Made by a program: the position numbers and the translations under genes. From NCBI RefSeq assembly GCF_030936135.1, contig NC_082618.1, positions 10,017,034 to 10,081,033 of the forward strand: a stretch of 64,000 nt of DNA. Reading direction: 5' to 3'. The DNA is from Gavia stellata (Eukaryota > Chordata > Aves > Gaviiformes > Gaviidae). Below the pieces are notes generated by a model. It saw only the letters and a program-made list of their open reading frames with translations. It had not been told where the DNA came from and ran no database searches. This document shows positions 19,650-31,439 of this stretch, piece by piece. Numbering within the stretch: the first letter of the stretch is position 1; each line of letters starts with the position of its first letter.

Positions 19650-19990
19650 GCTCATGGCTAAAGGAGCCGGAGTGGAAACGGTTAGATCTTGTCCTGATCT
19701 CTGTAAAACTGTGACTATCTCACATGTCCTTCCTGCTCTGATCCGCCCGCTAATGAGCCAAGCCCCCTTGATTGCTGATTTTACGCGTTTCAGACCAATT
19801 GTGGATCTGCATAGGCGTGGTTTTGACAGCTCCGGCCAAGCTCCGGGGCGCGGGGGGGGCGCGGAGGGAGGGAGGAAGGGAAGAAGAGGGGGGGGGGGGA
19901 AGGGGGAAAGAAAAAAAAAAAAGAAGAAGGTGTCGGAAGCATCGGCAGTAAGAAAACATGTCAACAGAATAAAATATTAACCAATGACAG
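19650..19990 (-). promoter_or_regulatory. TBX2 promoter-proximal block
   Basis: A moderate-GC island inside CpG-rich DNA 0.6-0.9 kb upstream of the start codon. It contains two CCAAT boxes (plus CCAAT at 19795-19799 and 19981-19985), CGCTAATGAGCC (19748), GGCGTGG (19814) and TGACAG words (19823, 19985). The break in composition and the CCAAT boxes fit a conserved promoter or upstream element. Confidence 0.4.
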
Positions 19991-20796
19991 AGAAAAGTGC
20001 TCGAAATCCCACCCCCGGCTCCTTTCCGCATACCGGGTCAGCCCCGGCTGCGCCGCGGCCGGGGAGCGGCCGCCGCCGGTGCGGGGACAGCGCGGAGCCG
20101 CCTCGGCGGAGCGGGGAGCGGCGCCCGCGTCCGCCGGGCCCGGAGCCTCGGGGGCGGGAGGGGGGGCGGCGGCAAAGGGCCCCCGCCGGGCTCAGCGGGG
20201 GCGGCGGGCCGGGGAGGGGGGAGCGGCCGGGGGAGCTCGGCGGCTGCCGTCTTACGACAGATCCTGGAGAGCGGATCGAGGTGGGGCGCGCCCCGCCCGC
20301 CGCTCCGCGCACAGCCGCGCAATGCCGCGCAGCGCCGACGGGGCGGCCGCCGGGAGGGCGGCCCGGCGGAGAGCTGCGGCCGGCGGCCGGCGGCGAGGCC
20401 CCGAGTGGCGACCTCCAGCGCGGGTGAGTCGCTCCCTGCCGTCGCCCCCCCCCCCCCCCCCCGCCCCGCCGGCAGCCGCCCCGACCGACCTGAGGCGAGA
20501 GCGGGGGTCCCGCCCGCAGCCCCGCGCCCGCGGCGGAGGCGCAGCCCCCCGTGGGGTGCGCGGCCGGGGGCCGGCGCGGCTGTGCCCGGCCGGAGGGGCT
20601 GTTTACCCGGGCGGGGGGAGGCAGATAAGGCGGAGGGGGACAGGCCGGGGCTGTTTGCAGAGGGATTAGGGCCGGTCCCGCCGCGCCGGGGCCCGGGGGG
20701 GGCCGGGGGGGCGGCGGGCGCGGTGGGTGTCCCCGCGGAGAGGTCGGTTTGGAGATCTGCGCTGATTAACTGAGGGCCGCGGTGGCTGAAGAGGGC

Positions 20797-20860
20797 CCTG
20801 GCGCCAGGCGGCTGAGCCCTCACAATAAAGACCCGTCTCTTGTCACTTCATATTTACCCC
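20797..20860. repeat. Upstream motif module, copy A
   Basis: The perfect 12-bp palindrome CCTGGCGCCAGG (20797-20808) is followed at 20828 by AAGACCCGTC, then GTCACTTCATATTTACC. The same series occurs at 22425-22470 with small changes. The CATATTTAC end reads GTAAATATG on minus, a forkhead-like word. Confidence 0.6.
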
Positions 20861-22257
20861 CAAATCTTCAAAAAGCGCCCTGCCATCCTTCCAAGGCTCC
20901 TGCCCCCGCCGCCTGCGCTGCGGCCAGGCGGGACGGGGTGGGGTGGGGGGGGCCCCCTCCTCTGCCCCCCGGCCCGGCCCCCGGCCCTCCCGCTCCGCGG
21001 ATGCGCAGCGAGGCGCGGCCGCAGCAGCTCCGAGCCCTCGGGGGCCGCGTTTCGCTGCTCCCCGTGCAGGGTGGGACGCGGGGACCCCCCTGGCAGCCCC
21101 TTCCCCACCCCGACCTCTCCTCTTTATCACCCCCCCCGCCCCGGTTCATCCCGCCGGTAGCGACCGCCGCTCGCTGCCCCCCGGCGCCGCGCAGAGCCCG
21201 AAGCCGAGCCCCGGGCTCTTCTCGGGGGCGTTCGCAACCTGCCCGTGTCCCGCGGCAGGTTCACCTCTGCCTGCGCTGCCCGGCCCCGCCACCGCGCCCG
21301 ACGGGGCGGGCAGAGCGCGTCCCCCCGGGGCTGCCCCGGGCGGCGGGGCCGGGGGGGGGGTCCCGCTGACCATTGAACGGGGAGCGGGAACTGAAATTTA
21401 GACCCGATTTGGACTTTGCTTCCTCGCCGCCGCGGAAAACTGCTGACGGCAGCTTTGGCAAAAACGGGGCTTGCTTGTATTTTATTATGATTTTTCTTTT
21501 AATTTCCCCCTCACAAAGCAAAACCGGAGCCTCTCATTGCCCCGGGCGGCATCGCCCCCCGCCGGGGGCGGCTCTCCCGCAGACACCTCGCCCGCCGCTC
21601 CGCGGGGAGACGCGGCGCCCGGCCCGTCGGGGCCTGGAGGCAGCCGGGTCCCCGCGGGGGAAGGTCGCCTCTCCTCCGGCCCAGGGCCCGGACCCCCGCA
21701 CCGCTGTAACGTCGCAAACGCCCTCGCCTGCAGAATAAACCCGATCCAGAGCAGCCTCGTCTCCCCGACCCTCTGTAGCGGCGCCCGTCGATGGGACTGC
21801 TGGGGGCGGGGGGCTAATGGGGACCGGGGCACCCACTGCCCGGGACAGGTCCGGCCGCGGCCCCCAGCCCGACGGGCGCGGACCCGACCCAGGAGCCTGA
21901 GCCCCATGGACGGGGCGGGCCGGCCGCTCACGGCCGCGGCCTGGCGAATCCCGGCGTCGCCCCGTCCTCCCCGTCCGTGACCGGGCACTGGGCAGAGAGC
22001 GATGAGGTTTTCCTCCCGCCCCGAGGCCAGCCCTGCCCCGGGAGCCGGGGGCGAAAGGTGTCCCCGCACCGTCCCCTTCCCAGGGAGGGTTTCCCCGCCC
22101 GCCCCAGAGCGCTGCAGCGCTCGGGGCCACCGTGCCCGGCTCCCGGGAGCCGCCCCGGCCGCCGGCGGGCCCGGCACTCCGCTGGCCAGCGGTCCCCGGG
22201 CTGGGACGGCGGCGGCCGGGCCGCCCCGGGGATCCGTCCCGGGCCAGGCCGGGGGAA

Positions 22258-22312
22258 CCGTCCCGTCCCGTCTCGTCCCGTCCCGTCCCGTCCCGGCCCG
22301 GCCCGTCCCGGC
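22258..22312. repeat. GTCCC pentanucleotide repeat (minus GGGAC, G4-capable)
   Basis: About ten units of CCCGT with one T substitution and two GGCCC variants. The minus strand carries at least four GGG runs spaced by AC, fitting the G3-N2 quadruplex pattern. Confidence 0.85.
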
Positions 22313-22424
22313 CGCCCCCGCGCCCCACCCGCTCCGCAGCGCGGCCCCGCTCGCTCTTCCCCTTTCATCTCTGCCCATCTCCACTCATCATCTCTTTTCT
22401 ATTTTTAGCCGGTAGACTTAGGCC

Positions 22425-22470
22425 TTGGCGCCAGGCCGTTTAAGACCTGTCAAAGTCCTTCATATTTCCC
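22425..22470. repeat. Upstream motif module, copy B
   Basis: TTGGCGCCAGGC (22425-22436), then AAGACCTGTC at 22442 and GTCCTTCATATTTCCC. The shared order, palindrome and word identity with 20797-20860 are too long for chance. It is followed by CATGTCACATGG. Confidence 0.6.
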
Positions 22471-22670
22471 TCATGTCACATGGACCTTTCGCTCCCTTCC
22501 CCGCGCCATGCGAGGGCCGTAATTTGGATCTGTGAGCTGGTGAGCAAATGCAATTTGCTCTTCTCCATCGCTGTGTTGTCTCCGTGACCCCAGCCAGCAG
22601 GACGGCTGGTGTCCTGTCCGGGGCACTTACACAAATTGCGGGTGATTGATGAAAAATAACAATTCTCACA
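22471..22670. promoter_or_regulatory. Candidate enhancer next to module B
   Basis: A drop in GC within the island, with TCACATGG, GCAAATGCAATTTGC (22544) and GGTGATTGATGAAAAATAAC (22640), the last a PBX/MEIS-type TGATTGAT core. Motif-based inference. Confidence 0.35.
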
Positions 22671-23814
22671 AGCAGCCGGGCCTCCGCCTTCCCCTCCTCC
22701 CGGCTCCACCGGGCTGCGGCGGCCCCGCGCCCCGGGGAGCGCTTCCCCCGACGGGGCTGCGCCGGGCGAACCGCCCGCGGGCGCTCCGGCTCCAGGCGAA
22801 AGGCGGTTTTCCGGTGCCGAGGGCGAGCCGTCGGGGCCCCCTTCCCGGCCCTGATGCCACGGCAAGGGACTCCCCCGGGCGCTCGGGGCGGACGGCTCGG
22901 CGGGGCCGGGCGGGAGAGGCCGCTCGCACCTTCCCGAGCAGGGGGGAGCCAAGCGGGGGTGGGAACGGGCCGTGCCGTGGAGGGAGGGGGACGGTGCCGC
23001 CGGGCTGGGCTCCTGGCTGCTACCCCAGGAGCAGCCGGACGGACAGACCCGGGGACGTCTGACACCTCCGCAGTCCGGAGCGAACCCGCAGGTGCGGAGC
23101 TCCCGCCGCCCCGTCCCCGGCCGCGGAAGAAGCCCTTCGCCCCCGCGGGAGAGGCCCGACGGGTGCCGGCCCCCCTCGGGACACGGCGGCCCCCTCCAGC
23201 CCCGGGGTCCCTCCCCGCTCACACGCCCCTGTTTCCCCGCCTCGGCCCGGCCCGGCCACCCCGCCGCAGCCGGGGAGGGGGCTAGGGGCGGCCCCGCAGG
23301 CCCGGCAGCTTCCCCGGCCCCGCTTCTCCCCCTCCACCTGGAGAGGAAAATAAACCCACATGTAACGAAACTGCCCTCGTTTGCCCTCACCCACCCGCGG
23401 CCGGGACAGCTCTCCTCCGCCCCCCTTCCCCGGGGCGCCGCATCTCCCCTCGCACCCCCCGGCGGGGTGGGAATCCCCTTACCCCCCGGGAGATCCCGGG
23501 AAAACGCCTCCCCCGCCCCCGGTGCTCCGGTGCCCGTCGGGGGGGGCCGGGGAGGGGCCGCGCTGCGCGGCGGCAGCTGCCCGGGTTGTGCCGGGCACCG
23601 AGGCCCGCCTGATGCACTTCTATCGACAGCAACCGGCAGAGATGCTCGACCCGACACCAGCCCCGGCGCCGCCGTCCTCCCTCCTCCCGCTGCGCGGCCG
23701 CGGAGCTGCGCGCCCCGTCCGTGCGCGGCCCGGCGAGGGGAAACCCGAGGAGCCCCGCCAGCGCGGCAGCCCCCGGGCCGCCCCCCCGAGCTCCCCCTGC
23801 CCTCAGACTGTTTA

Positions 23815-23960
23815 GATTTCTCTCCAGCTTTAAAGAAAATATTTCCAGTAATCCAGATTTCTGGAAAATAACAACAGGCGGGGAGACGCAGACACAAACG
23901 CCGCTGAAGTTTATCCAGCGTTTGAACAACTTATAAACACATTTTCCAGCCTGTTTGTCA
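23815..23960. promoter_or_regulatory. Candidate regulatory block upstream of TBX2
   Basis: An AT-rich island in CpG-dense flanks: CTTTAAAGAAAATATTTCC, CCAGATTTCTGGAAAATAAC, and a pair of TTATCCAGCG / TTATAAACAC words. No coding potential. Confidence 0.35.
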
Positions 23961-24389
23961 GGGCGGGCGGCGAGTGACCCCGGCCCGGTGCGGGCGGGCG
24001 GCCCCTGCGCGCCCCGCGCTGGGGGGGCGCATCTTCCGCGCCCCGCCCGCACCCCGCCCTCGTTACCTCCGCGCCGCTTTGATCCGGGAGCCCGCTCAGC
24101 CCCGCCGCTTGATTGATCCTTTAATTATTTTTTTTTAATTGCGGAGCGCCCTCCCTGCGCGGGGGGCGGAGTGCCCCCCCGGCCCCGCCCGGCCCCGCAC
24201 CCCCGGGGCTGCCCGGCTCCCCACGTCGGGGCCCGGCGCCTCGCACGCACCGAGCCCGCTGCCTTAAAAGGAGACGGGAGCCCCGGCCGGGGCCGTGCCA
24301 GCGCGGGGGGGACCGCGGCCTGAAACCCGAGCTGGCACCGCGGGGGGCGGGCGGGGACGGGGATGGGGATGGAGCCGGGGGGGGGGGGG

Positions 24390-24490
24390 GCGATCATGCA
24401 AATCCCTCTGTTTAAAAAAACTTCCATTTGAGAAAGTGTGTCACATCCCGGCGCGGGCGCGTAATCCCCGGGCTAATGGCATTACCGCCG
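24390..24490. promoter_or_regulatory. Candidate regulatory block with octamer
   Basis: Contains a perfect POU octamer ATGCAAAT (24396-24403) and GGCTAATGGCATTACC (about 24471), next to a run of 12 or more G. Confidence 0.35.
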
Positions 24491-25100
24491 CCTCATCGCC
24501 GTCATGGGATGGGGCCGGGGGCGAGCGCTCCCCCCGCGCCCGCCGCCACGCGTGACCGCGGCTCGGCTCCCGCGGGCAAACGGAGCCGCGGACACCCCCC
24601 CGCCCCGTCGGGGCGCCCCACGCCGGGACCCCGGCGGTCGGTGTCGGCGCTCCCCCGGGCCCCTCGGTCCCCCCCCGCGGCCTCGGGGGCTGTATCGGCG
24701 TTTATGGGTACTCGGGGTCCCGTTTTCCGCCCAGGTTCCCCGAGCGAAGCCGGTCCCGGGAGGGGAGAGCCAGGGCCGCGCTCCGCGGCCGGTTCATCCC
24801 TTAAATAAAAGCTTCGCAGGGGCGTTATTTGCTAAAATAATGCAGTTGGGGCCCCCGCCCGCTTCCTCCGCGGGATTAGCGGGGAGGACTGGGGGCTGTC
24901 CCGCAGACTGAGCTGCGCCCACAGCGGCCGCGACGGGGCGGCCCGAGCGGGGGGGTCCCGGGCTGGCTCCCGCCCCCCTCCCCGCTTTCTCTCCCTCCTT
25001 CCTTTTGTTTTTAAACTGTGCCCGGTGGGCGCCATCCTCCCTGGATGCCCCTGGAAGGGGGAAGGCTCCGGGCAGCCCCCAGCCCCGGGGGGGTCACCCA

Positions 25101-28100
25101 GCCCACCCAGCCCCGGCCCTTCAGCAGGGCAGGGGCCCTTTGCATCCAGAAACCCCTTTCTCTCTGTTTGGGGCCGGGGGTTTGGCAGGAGTTACAGCAT
25201 CAAAGGAGGGGCGAGTGAAACGGCCCTGGGTGCGCAGAGCTGATCGGGGCCCACACCTCAGCCTGTCTGCTCCAGACGGGATCCGGGAAGGTGTTTGAAA
25301 TCGCATCTAAAACAGGATCTGACGCCACTGTTCCCACGTCATGTGAGTTGCGGGTTTGGTTTAGGTTTGACTTTTAGGATTGCAGAAAATCATCCTCTCG
25401 TGTTTATAGGAGAGTGCATTTCACTGCTGAGAAAATAAAAACAGCCAGAATAAATCATGGGCAGGAATAACGCTTTCTTATTGCACCTGTCTGTTTCGTG
25501 GGTGTTTCGTCACGAACAAATTTGACGTATACCCAGCACTGCACGGAAGGGCCAACTCTCACCATTTTTATTCACGTTTCCTCAAAATCCCAGCGCTCCT
25601 CTGAGCCGCTCTCTGCCAGAGGCACGGGAAGGCGGAGCAGGGCTCCGCAGACAGGACAGACTCTTCCCATCTTTTAATTTTTAAAACAAGTCTGCAAACT
25701 CAAACTGCTGTGGTGCAATGCCCCATCATGGCCCTGACTCCGGCACTGTGCCTGGTGAGGTGCCCGGGCACCTCTGCGCTGTGTGTCATTTTCTCGCTGC
25801 CCGGCTTTTTCCTCCCCTCTCTAGGTGTTGGGTTCTTGCGCCGCCCGCCCCGGGGGATTTGGGGGTCTCGGTACGGGTGCACAGCGAGCACGCTGAAACC
25901 TGCCACCCTGAAGTGCTCCCAGCTCCTCGCCTGCGTGCGCTCTGCAGCGCCGGCGGATTGCTCTCCAGGCGTGTTTTCCATGGATACCTCAACGGAGGCA
26001 GCACCAAATAACAAGTAAATAACGGCCCCGACGCCGGGCTGCCAGCACAAAGCAAGCAATTGCCCTTCGCGCAGGTCACTAATCTCTTGACACATGGTCT
26101 TTGAGACCCAGGCCACGGGGAGGGAGGCTGAAAGGGAAGAAAAGATAGCGGGGACAATGGCAGGGCCGCCCGGCCGGCTAATAACCCCTCTCCCGGCTTT
26201 GTCTGGGTACACTCAGCGCCAGGCTGGGATCAATTCATCTGAGCAGAAAAAAACACACTCCGGCATGGCGAAGGGGCCGGTGTCTGCCCCCGCCTTGGGC
26301 GCCCTGTGAGGATCCCGGCTCGCCGGGCTAAGTGCAAAGCTTGAGACACTGCAGGTATTAATAGCCCCCATTTTGTAGCCAGCAGTAATTCCCTCCTGTG
26401 TTTTCCCCTCCACGCTGAAAACAAACCCTTCACTTGATCCGTTTGTCCTCTCCAGTTGCCATCTGTCTTCCATCCTTCAAATCTCACCTTAAAACCAGTG
26501 CCTCTTGAGCAAATCCTCCCCGCCGTCCCCGCGCGCCGTCTCGCCCGGCGCAGGCCTGACACTACAAGCGCTCATTGAAGTGAAGGGGATTTGAGAGCGC
26601 GCAGGACACGGCGGGATTAAGGCCACAGATTGCGCTCCCCGGGCCACACTGTGCCTGCAGAGCAAAGCCTGGTGCCGCCAGCCCCAAGCCCAGGGCTCTT
26701 CTCCCTCCGCTCGGCTGCTTCTCCTTTGCACCGGCGAGGTGGGGCTCTGCCATGCCGGCCGGTGCGTGGGCATCACCGTCCCTCCGCCCTTCATGTGCTG
26801 GTGGAATGGAGGGAAGCACCTGAGCCAACCTCCCCGGATGCCTCCGGGTACCTTCCTCTGCGGATGGAAGCAGAGAGGTCACCTCCGGAGCCCTGGCGAG
26901 GAGGCAGGGGTGTTTCAAGCGGGGGCTGCTGTTTGCACAGATGCGGCGGGTGCCGTCCCATTCGCGGGTGCCGTCCCATTCGCGGCGTGCCGTCCCGCAC
27001 CACCCAGAGGCAGCATCTGCGGGGCGGCCCCGGCCAAGCCCGTGAATCACGCACACATCAAAGCACCGGCAGCGCAAGCACTAACAACCCCGGCAGCCGG
27101 CTCGGAGCGGACAGTGCCTGCGCAGATGTTCAGCAGCAGCTTTTCTCAATTACAAAGAGCAGAACTTACCAGAAAACCCTGGGAAGGGAAGGAGTCCTGG
27201 CCAGCGGAGGGGCCGCAGCAAAGAGCCCACGCATCCCTTGCAGCTTCCCGGGCCAGGTCAGACCAGCACATCACCGCCTCCCTCCATTTTAGCACTGGTA
27301 TTACATTACCCCACGTTTCCCTGCAGCCCTCGCTGTGGGGGTCACCTGCTCCCATCAAAATCTTGCTCTTTTTTAGAAAAAACCCCACCTTGCAGGGCTT
27401 CATGGGCGTAGAGGAGAGTTCAGACATGACCGCATATGAACCAAACCTTTGCAGCCGGTGAGATTCCTGCTGGAAAATAAACCCACATGATTTCAAAGCC
27501 AATTGCGTGACCTACGGCAGGGTGACGCATGGTGTTTTTCGGCTGAGCCTGGCAAGGGCAGCCCTGATCCTGCCCAGCTCCCGCAGACACCGTGGGCTAC
27601 CAGGAGCAGGAGTCTCGTGGTCCGGCCAGCCGCCCGGGTGGGACAACGGCATCACTCCCGCATGACGGCTGGACTTTCCCCTTTCGACAGCAAAAGGAGC
27701 AAAACAGAACGTGCCTCGAGGGGTGGCTGCAACGCGGACACCCCCTTGCATGGGAGGTGAGGCCGCGGGATGTGCCCAGTCCCCCCTGCCCGCGTCCTGC
27801 CCGTCCCTCCGGCGGAGGGAGTTGGGGGAGAGGGTGCGAGGTGGGGCGGGGAGGCAGGGCATGGGGCCGGCTCCTCGCCCTGGGCTGCCGGTGCTGCCTC
27901 TGGTTTTCTGCTTGAACGAAGCCGCTGGTCTGAACGTGGCTCGTAACCTTCAGCCCCCAGCGAAACCTTGCCAAAGTCCTTTCCCCAGGTTGTTCAGAAA
28001 CGAACGCGCTCGCCCATCGTTTCCCCCCAGGACTATCAGGTACGGCACATCGCAGGGGCCGGTGAAATGCTGCGGTGCCGGGCCGGCGAGCCCTCCTCGC

Positions 28101-28360
28101 CGGGGGATGCGGAGACACTTGTCCTCCCTCCAAAACACATTGGGGGGTCCCTGTCCCCCCCCGACCCCGAGGTGTATTTAGGTGAAAACACGATGGGTTC
28201 TTCCCCCATCCTGCTTCCCACGCACGGAGTGGGAGCGGAGCCGCGTGAGCCGGCACTTCTCACCTCCCCAGAGAAGGGTGCGGAGGGAGAGGGGCCGGGG
28301 TGGGAGCGGGATTAGCACCCAGTGGGCACCGGGCTGCCGCACAGGCACGGCTGGCACCGG
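25101..28360. other. Intergenic DNA between TBX2 and BCAS3, no gene recognised
   Basis: Mixed GC. No exon with supporting splice sites and coding bias was seen. A short AT-rich stretch at 25310-25520 (GTGTTTATAGGAGAG, CAGAATAAATCATGGGC) may be regulatory. An 18-bp tandem repeat lies at 26948-26998. Confidence 0.55.
26948..26998. repeat. 18-bp tandem repeat
   Basis: GGGTGCCGTCCCATTCGC occurs twice exactly (26948-26965, 26966-26983), followed by a third degenerate copy. Confidence 0.9.
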
Positions 28361-28690
28361 CCTTTTATTACTGTCCTATAATAATATTGTAAATACTCAC
28401 TGGGAAGTAATTACATCCTATAAAAGAAGCAGCAGTCTGTGGTTTGAGCCAGGACCGGTTCATGACACCTTAAAGAGACGTTTCATGTCTTGTTTATAGA
28501 TTAGATTTTAACCTGACAACCTTTTAACATTGTATTAAATTAGAAATTAACTTCGTATGACTGCTCACCGTATAATTGACCTACTGATAGGCTGAGCGAT
28601 AGAGAATATTTTAGATACCTTTCAGACAGTGAAGTTCCCAAGAAAATTCAGAGCCTCCTCCTTGATCTAGACCAGGGCTTTGCTATTAAT
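28361..28690. promoter_or_regulatory. Strong candidate conserved non-coding element
   Basis: About 330 bp of evenly AT-rich, non-repetitive sequence with abrupt borders to GC-rich DNA. Words include TATAATAATATTG, GGAAGTAATTACATCC, TTTATAGATTAGATT, GTATAATTGACC and GCTATTAATTAG. Reading frames are short. This texture is typical of developmental enhancers near T-box genes, but no comparison was possible. Confidence 0.45.
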
Positions 28691-29715
28691 TAGTATTTAT
28701 GGTCAGGTGGCAGGAGTGCTTCCCATGGAGGGAGGGCTGCCAGGGAGCAGCGTCCCTGCTGCGCCATGCCCAGCCCCGGGAACGTGATGAAACCCAGCGG
28801 GATGGGGGGAAGGAGGCAGAGGGGACAGGGAAGGCTGCAAGCCCCCGACCCTGCCCGCTGCGGTGACCACCCAACAAGGCCAGTGGTCACCCTCCTGCGG
28901 TCGCCCCAGCCAGAGCTGCTGGGAGGTGAACCCGCCGGGGATGGAGCTGCCACCTTTGAGAGAGCCGGATCCTGCAAGGCGCTGGATGCGTACTGGGAAT
29001 TGCTGAGCAGCTGTAGTTCCCAGCAATAGCCGGGAGCCTGGCAGGACTCGGCTCACGGGGCCTTTGCCATGGGCGCAGGCACGGGACGCTCCCCGGTGCG
29101 GGGCAGAGCAGGCAGGCAGCTCTGCAGCCGGAGGAACGGTCCCGGCCCACGGCACACACGGGCCACACGCAGGCAGCTTACCTTGGCCTGCTCGGATGAC
29201 ACCCATGCCTGCGACCCGCCGCAACCTGCATGGGGCTGTCAGTGTTCTAGCGTAATTTCCTGCAGCAGAAATTCCCAAGAAAGGCAAAACTTCAGCCCAG
29301 GAACTCACCGACAGCTGCGCAGCTTCAAATTGCATCCGAGCCCAGCGAGGAACAGGGTGGCAATTGACAGGACAGTATCAATGCCCAGGCAGAGCCAGGA
29401 ATGGCCCTGTGTCCCAAAGGCTGGGGGGACACGTGGCACGTTCCCCAGACCATATCCCGCAGTGGGAAACACCAGCTCCAGCAGTGACCCTGCTCGCGGA
29501 CGGCGTTGGAGGAACGAGGGTGCAGCCGGGCACCGCATGAGACGGGGGATGCACCGACCCTGCCGTGTCCGCGGTCCAGCTCTGGAGCTGGTGGCTTGTA
29601 TCCCCGCTGCGACCTGCCCTTTGCTTTCACCAGGGTAAAGGCATTGTCGGGTATAATTGAAACCTGTTCCCAACACGTGCAGGGGGCGGGAGCGCTGAGC
29701 GGGAACAAACCCAGC
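28691..29715. other. Intergenic DNA, no gene recognised
   Basis: GC-rich, CpG-moderate sequence with overlapping frames on both strands and no recognisable product. Confidence 0.55.
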
Positions 29716-29900
29716 AACATCAGCCAAAGGAGGATTTATCCTGTTGGGCTGGGAGGACTCTTCAGTACGAGCCTCAGTTTACGCTTGTATTCAATTAACA
29801 TTGAGGAACAGCATGGGATTAAATGGCCCCTGTGCTGTTTTACAAAAGGCTTACAACATGTTTACAAACAGCTTTGCATAACACCAGGCCATCAGCAGAG
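29716..29900. promoter_or_regulatory. Candidate regulatory block
   Basis: GAGGATTTATCCTG, TTGTATTCAATTAACATTG and GGCTTACAACATGTTTAC lie in an AT-rich window between GC-rich flanks. The last contains a TGTTTAC forkhead site. Confidence 0.35.
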
Positions 29901-30574
29901 ACCCCGCACGTCTCCGCACAGGCGCTGGCTGCTTTGCCCCTCGCTTCGCCTGCGAAGCCGCTTGCGGACGTGGCCGCTGCCTCCGCCAGCACGGCAGGGC
30001 CCTGCCTGCACCCCGCGAGGCTCAGGCGGTGCGGCACGGCGCAGGGAGCGAGGCAGCCCTCCTCTCCGGAGGTGTCAGCCCAACCTTCGTCTTTGGCTCC
30101 TTCATTCGCGCCCGCAGGCAGACTTCACCCGCCGTGTGCCGTTTTGCCCGGTTCATGGTTTTTTCCAGCTGAGCCGTGCAGACATCCCCCCTTGCAGCGC
30201 TGCAGGAATGCAGCACCTTCTTCTCCAAACGCCTCCTGCCCACGGCCGGGGCTGAAGGCACTGAGGGAGGCAAGAGCCGAGGACGAAGACCCAGCCCGCG
30301 CTGGGGCAGCCAAACGGTTTTATTCCAGAGCGAGAGCGGGGGGACGGCGGGGCCGGGAGCACGTCCCGGCTGTGCCGCAGCTCCGGGGCAGGACAGGTGA
30401 GGGGCACAGCTGGAGCCTCTTGTCTCTGGCTAATTCTGTTCTCATCAGCTCTGCTCCTACAAAGGGAGAGCAGCGGGCTCCGAGAGGGGGTTCGTGCAGT
30501 TCCCAGGACAGAGGCGCTGCCGCCGCAGACACATGCTTGTCCCGGTGCCTTTTCCATCTGCGGAACAGGCTGAG

Positions 30575-30870
30575 CAGTGGATTCAATTATTTTTTCCTAG
30601 CACATAAGCCACTAATCGTTTATTGCATTAAAACCCCCTCATCTCCACAACTTTTGTTCCCATTTTATCCAATTACAATTCGGGGGGGAAAAGAAAAAAA
30701 GTTTCATTTTCTCTTTCTGCAATCACAAAGACCCGATCTCGGCTCCATTGACTCGCTAATTGTAAGCACTCAAATGGTTGGGTTTAAAGTTACACTTAGC
30801 AGCTGTGAAACATTAGGGTGAAGTGATTACAACCTACTGGAGGATACCGAACATTTTTACAATATCTCAG
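30575..30870. promoter_or_regulatory. Candidate conserved non-coding element
   Basis: AT-rich, with GATTCAATTATTTTT, CCACTAATCGTTTATTGC, ATCCAATTACAATTCG and GACTCGCTAATTGTAAGC, a series of TAAT/ATTA cores over 200 bp. A short inverted pair (GCTAATTGTAA / TTACACTTAGC, one mismatch) flanks about 25 nt near 30755-30800. Confidence 0.4.
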
Positions 30871-31439
30871 GAGCACAAAGGAAAGACAACAGGAAATGGC
30901 GCAAACTTTCCTACCCTGCACAGCAACAAGCCGGAGCAAAGAAGCGAGAAAATAAATGTAGAAACGCGGCGCAGACGCAGTTTGGATCCTCGAGAAGTTA
31001 GTAAGGAAGCCCCGGTGAAAGCACCGTGTGTTTACCACCATGCTCGGAGGGCCGGAGAGGAGGGGGAGCAGCGTTCAGGGATTTCACAGCTGCACTTTGC
31101 AGCAAAAGCCTCCTCTGGGCTCCCTGTTGAGGAAGGCGGACGGAGATCTTGGCGGTATTTTGCCCGCGGTCGGTTCCCCTCGCTGGCCCGCCTTCTCCCA
31201 GCCTCGGCGCCAGCAAGCTTCGTTCTGGGGCTGGCTAACGCCGCTCGGGGCAGGACCACCCCAAGCTGTCCCCTCGCAGGGACGGGCGGCAGGATGGGGT
31301 TTATCGGCTTTGCTGGGGCAGAGCACCGCGCTCCGCCGGGGCTCACCAGGGCTGAGCTTCGCCCACGAAGCAAAGCGAGGCCGAGCCCCACGTGCTCTGC
31401 GAAGCGCCGGGAAACACCAGCCCCGCTGGTTGTGCTCAG

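Larger units (their letters stand above)
19991..25100. other. Large CpG island region upstream of TBX2
   Basis: About 5 kb of very GC-rich, CpG-dense DNA, interrupted by short AT-richer islands (20760-20880, 21370-21520, 22370-22670, 23810-23960, 24390-24490, 24790-24850). Open frames up to several hundred codons occur on both strands but none resembles a protein family. The pattern fits the extended CpG domain of a developmental regulator. In human a divergent antisense RNA (TBX2-AS1) starts in the equivalent position; nothing here proves one. Confidence 0.6.

Noticed and set aside
22476-23897. 473-codon minus-strand open frame upstream of TBX2
   Set aside because: CpG-rich DNA lacks stop codons; overlapping frames are open on both strands, with Gly/Pro/Arg/Ala composition and no recognisable domain.
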